Below are positions 61,401 through 64,000 of a DNA stretch of 64,000 nucleotides, in pieces. The stretch comes from Psettodes erumei (Eukaryota; Chordata; Actinopteri; Pleuronectiformes; Psettodidae), in the NCBI GenBank assembly GCA_016785225.1, contig JAFBJZ010000781.1, forward strand, positions 434,001 to 498,000, read 5' to 3'. Position 1 is the first letter of the stretch; every line of letters starts with the position of its first letter. The notes under the pieces are model-generated. The model made no database searches. It saw only the letters and a program-made list of their open reading frames with translations, and was not told the origin of the DNA. A program made the translations under genes and the position numbers.

Positions 61401-64000
61401 CTCTGCCTTTATTGTAGCCTGTCTGCCTTTAGCTTGTTTCTGCTGCTGTTAAAAGTGATTGAGATATCGCAAGCGATTCTAATAATGAAAGCAGCAATGA
61501 AGTGATACACTCTAATGTTGGACAGTGTACAATAGAGAATGACTCATGCATTCACACTAAACCAGGGCAGCTATTTATGCAAGGCTGCTGTTTGCAGCTT
61601 CACTGCTGTATGTAGTAAAAAATGTGCATGAGCAGCATAATTTTCTTTGCGCATAATCTTTTTCTTGATGTAATTACAGAACATTTGGATACCTAGAAGC
61701 CTGCCTAAAATACATTTATTATTAAAATCAACTAAAATACAATAAAGATGTATGCAAGTGCATACGTACTACTTAAATTATCAATCACAACAGGTGTTCA
61801 AATATTGTGATGCAGATATCATTTTTATGAAAAGTCTCTATAATCTTCACATGAACGCAACATATTTATCATTGACTTAATATTGAATACCAACATTAAG
61901 ACTGATTAGACTTAATGTTTGTCAAGTAAATTCCATGAAAACCATAATCAAATATGTTTTAGTCCATCTCTCAGCACTTTCCTGCCTTGTTTGTAGCACT
62001 CCCATCATCCCATTCTCTCAGGTCTTTAAAAAATATCCAAAAAACAGATGGGCACTGTAGTTTTTAATAAAATTCGGTGATACTCATGTAAATAGTGCAT
62101 TTGTTGGGGATTATTTCAGTATGCACAAGTGGATATTCATATTTTGCCTCTGATTTAAGATCAGCTAAAAGTAAAAGTGTGTTTTGCCATAGTGTTGGCA
62201 CAGCAACAGCAGTCGAGGCCTTTATAAGATGTGATCTCCACCTTGGAGTTGTGAGCAGCAGTATATATGAGCATGATGACAACCTGCACCAGTGTTTTGC
62301 AAACACCAGAGCCTCATATGAGTTTGATCAGACCGGTAAAAGATAAGCTAGGGAATTTTAGCCGGCTGAAGGTCGGCAACTCGAGCTTCGTGCTTGGATT
62401 TGTTCCATAATATGGTTCCACATGTCCTCACTCCACACAGCCTGCCCCGGCAACAGACCATTGACTCTATATACACCCAGGGAATCATCTTGCACTTTAC
62501 CAACAGTGTATCAATTATCAGGTAAATTAAATCTAGCCATATTGTCTGTGTTTCATATTGCAGATTATGTGAATGGTTTTTAATAATGCCAGCAGCAGTT
62601 CACCAGGTGGGAATCCTGATATTGCTTGTATAATTACATTTTATTGTAGTCTAATATTTTTTTATTGTTTCTAGTTCAGGGATCCCCAGCCTCTGCAGCC
62701 GACACTGTAAAAAAAAAAAAAAAGAGAAAGAAAAGTTGTAAATGTAGTAGTAACATTTGGTTGTGACCATGTTGTACAGTTGTATTGTTTAAAATTTTAC
62801 CTCTATCGATCTCTACAGACATTAAACTTTTTTGGAGGCAGAAATTAATCCCATCAATTGCTTTAAATCAGACAGCAAATTATTTTAAATATTATTTCCA
62901 TTTCAACATTCAACAAACGTCCCTATTATTATAACAAAAGTTTACTGTATTATGTGTCTTGGTGCAGAATTTTAGAGTGAGTTTTGGGCCTGTATATGAC
63001 AGAGATTTGCTGAAACATGCTGCAATATTCTGAAACCTGAGTTTACACTGTTGCTACTGGAGGAGAAGGCTAGCAATACTCCCCCTGTACTGGTGTACTT
63101 TTCATTGTTGCCAGATTCTTTGCACCATGAGAGAGGGTCTCTGGTCATATGATCCACGACCCACATGTTATTAGTGTGCGAAAAAAAAATTTCAGTTTAT
63201 GACGAAAATGTGAAGGGCCACCACAGTTAGGGTAATTCACGAGAAGCTCTGTAATGATACTGACTCGATTGCTACAGCTGCCGTTACTGTATCGATGAAG
63301 CCGCAATAACTTTGATGAATTGAGACAGGTAAGAATTGATCAACATATCCTCTCTCTCCTATGTCCAAAACTCTGCCATCTCGACAAGTTGACTGTTTGT
63401 ACCTGACTTGACCAGCAAATTTTGCTACAGGCTGATTGGCTGTCAAAACAGATGATGAACCATCAGTTGGACTGAGTCAAGCTGAGACAGACCAGTTTAA
63501 ACTCTCCCCTGTTACGCCTCCCCACCCAAAAAAACCCCAAAACAACAAAATAAACCCAACAACACAAACAAAAAACAAACATAATGATGCATGGCATCAG
63601 GGCATTTATCGAATAATTAATTTTTTTAAATGAATATGCTCCAAATCAAGTGGAGTTGTTCATGGTAATGATGTAACATGGCACTGAGTGCAACAATGTG
63701 TCTCAATTGTGTGTTTTTAATAGTTTTTGGACAACAGTTGTGCTGGGGCACAGAGGAATAGGATATATCAGGCTTTGGGTAAACAGACAATATTTCATCG
63801 TACGATCGATACATTGTTGGTTTTGGTCTTTTCATTGGGCTTTGTTGACAGAAAGAGACATAAACAATATCATCATGTGTATTCTTAAATTAACCAAAGA
63901 GATACAGTATATTTAGCTTTAGAGGAGCTCTACCTCACCATCCCTGTTCCCCCTTGGCTAGATGCAGTTTCAAAGAAATGTAATTTCCACCTTGATGAAA
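55441..64000. other. AT-rich non-coding DNA, no gene recognised
   Basis: Frames reach 135 codons (minus, 59659-60066) but are overlapping and unfamiliar, and 55,832-57,160 contains none worth noting. Low-complexity pieces include an AAAAT-rich run (58158-58200), poly(A) runs near 57128-57138 and 62707-62722, and CAAAA-rich sequence at about 63520-63580. TCAGGGATCCCCAGCC at 62676-62691 recalls the end of another hAT family but nothing else supports an element there. Confidence 0.5.
58158..58200. repeat. AAAAT-type low-complexity run
   Basis: A 43-base stretch with almost only A and T, made of imperfect AAAAT/ATAAA units. It is simple sequence, giving a run of Phe, Ile, Leu and Tyr in the overlapping minus-strand frame. 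Confidence 0.85.

Noticed and set aside
62676..62691. TCAGGGATCCCCAGCC, resembling the terminus of another hAT family (CAGGGATCCCCAACC)
   Set aside because: No further terminal sequence, matching opposite end or transposase was seen nearby, so a short chance match is equally likely.
1..64000. tRNA genes, rRNA, known microRNAs, CRISPR arrays, bacterial operons or phage genes
   Set aside because: I read for tRNA box words, seeds of several well-known vertebrate microRNAs, regular spaced repeats and dense long open frames. None was found, and the structure is that of vertebrate non-coding DNA.

Overview
The window reads as teleost fish nuclear DNA, probably from a percomorph. The evidence is the repeat content: a Rex3-type LINE 3' end, a Tc1-like 3' end, a hAT element with a decayed transposase, an LTR-retrotransposon 5' part, and several dispersed repeats whose wording I recognise from percomorph genomes. 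Open reading frames are short, and none of the longer ones resembles a cellular protein family I know. I find no complete host gene, rRNA, tRNA, recognisable microRNA or CRISPR array. I read the window as an intergenic region or a large intron carrying old transposable elements, microsatellites and some possibly regulatory DNA.

Layout. 0-13 kb is fairly AT-rich, with a Rex3/RTE LINE tail (about 6.50-6.78 kb), a Tc1-like remnant (7.80-7.92 kb) and a two-unit dispersed repeat (8.86-9.23 kb). 12.9-17.2 kb holds a poly(T) tract, a first copy of a dispersed repeat, a perfect 22-bp palindrome and a decayed minisatellite. 21.69-23.29 kb is a well delimited 1.6-kb hAT transposon with 16-bp terminal inverted repeats and a broken minus-strand transposase. 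CpG-dense patches lie at 23.5-23.8 and 31.4-31.6 kb, within a roughly 17-45 kb stretch that looks richer in CpG than the ends of the window. A (TA)n tract sits at 35.1 kb. A possible terminal exon (41.04-41.18 kb, then a poly(A) signal) is the best of a weak set of host-exon candidates.

The last third is AT-rich. It has two inverted copies of one dispersed repeat (49.4 and 52.3 kb), a possible TTAA-flanked MITE (52.94-53.11 kb) and the 5' part of an LTR retrotransposon (about 54.0-55.4 kb) with a degenerate proline-tRNA-type primer-binding site and a frameshifted gag relic. From 55.4 kb to the end I see only AT-rich non-coding DNA.

Nothing here forms a pathway or a cooperating set of genes. 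The best supported units are the transposable elements. Family names rest on remembered consensus wording, not on a search, and host exons could have been missed because no alignment was possible.
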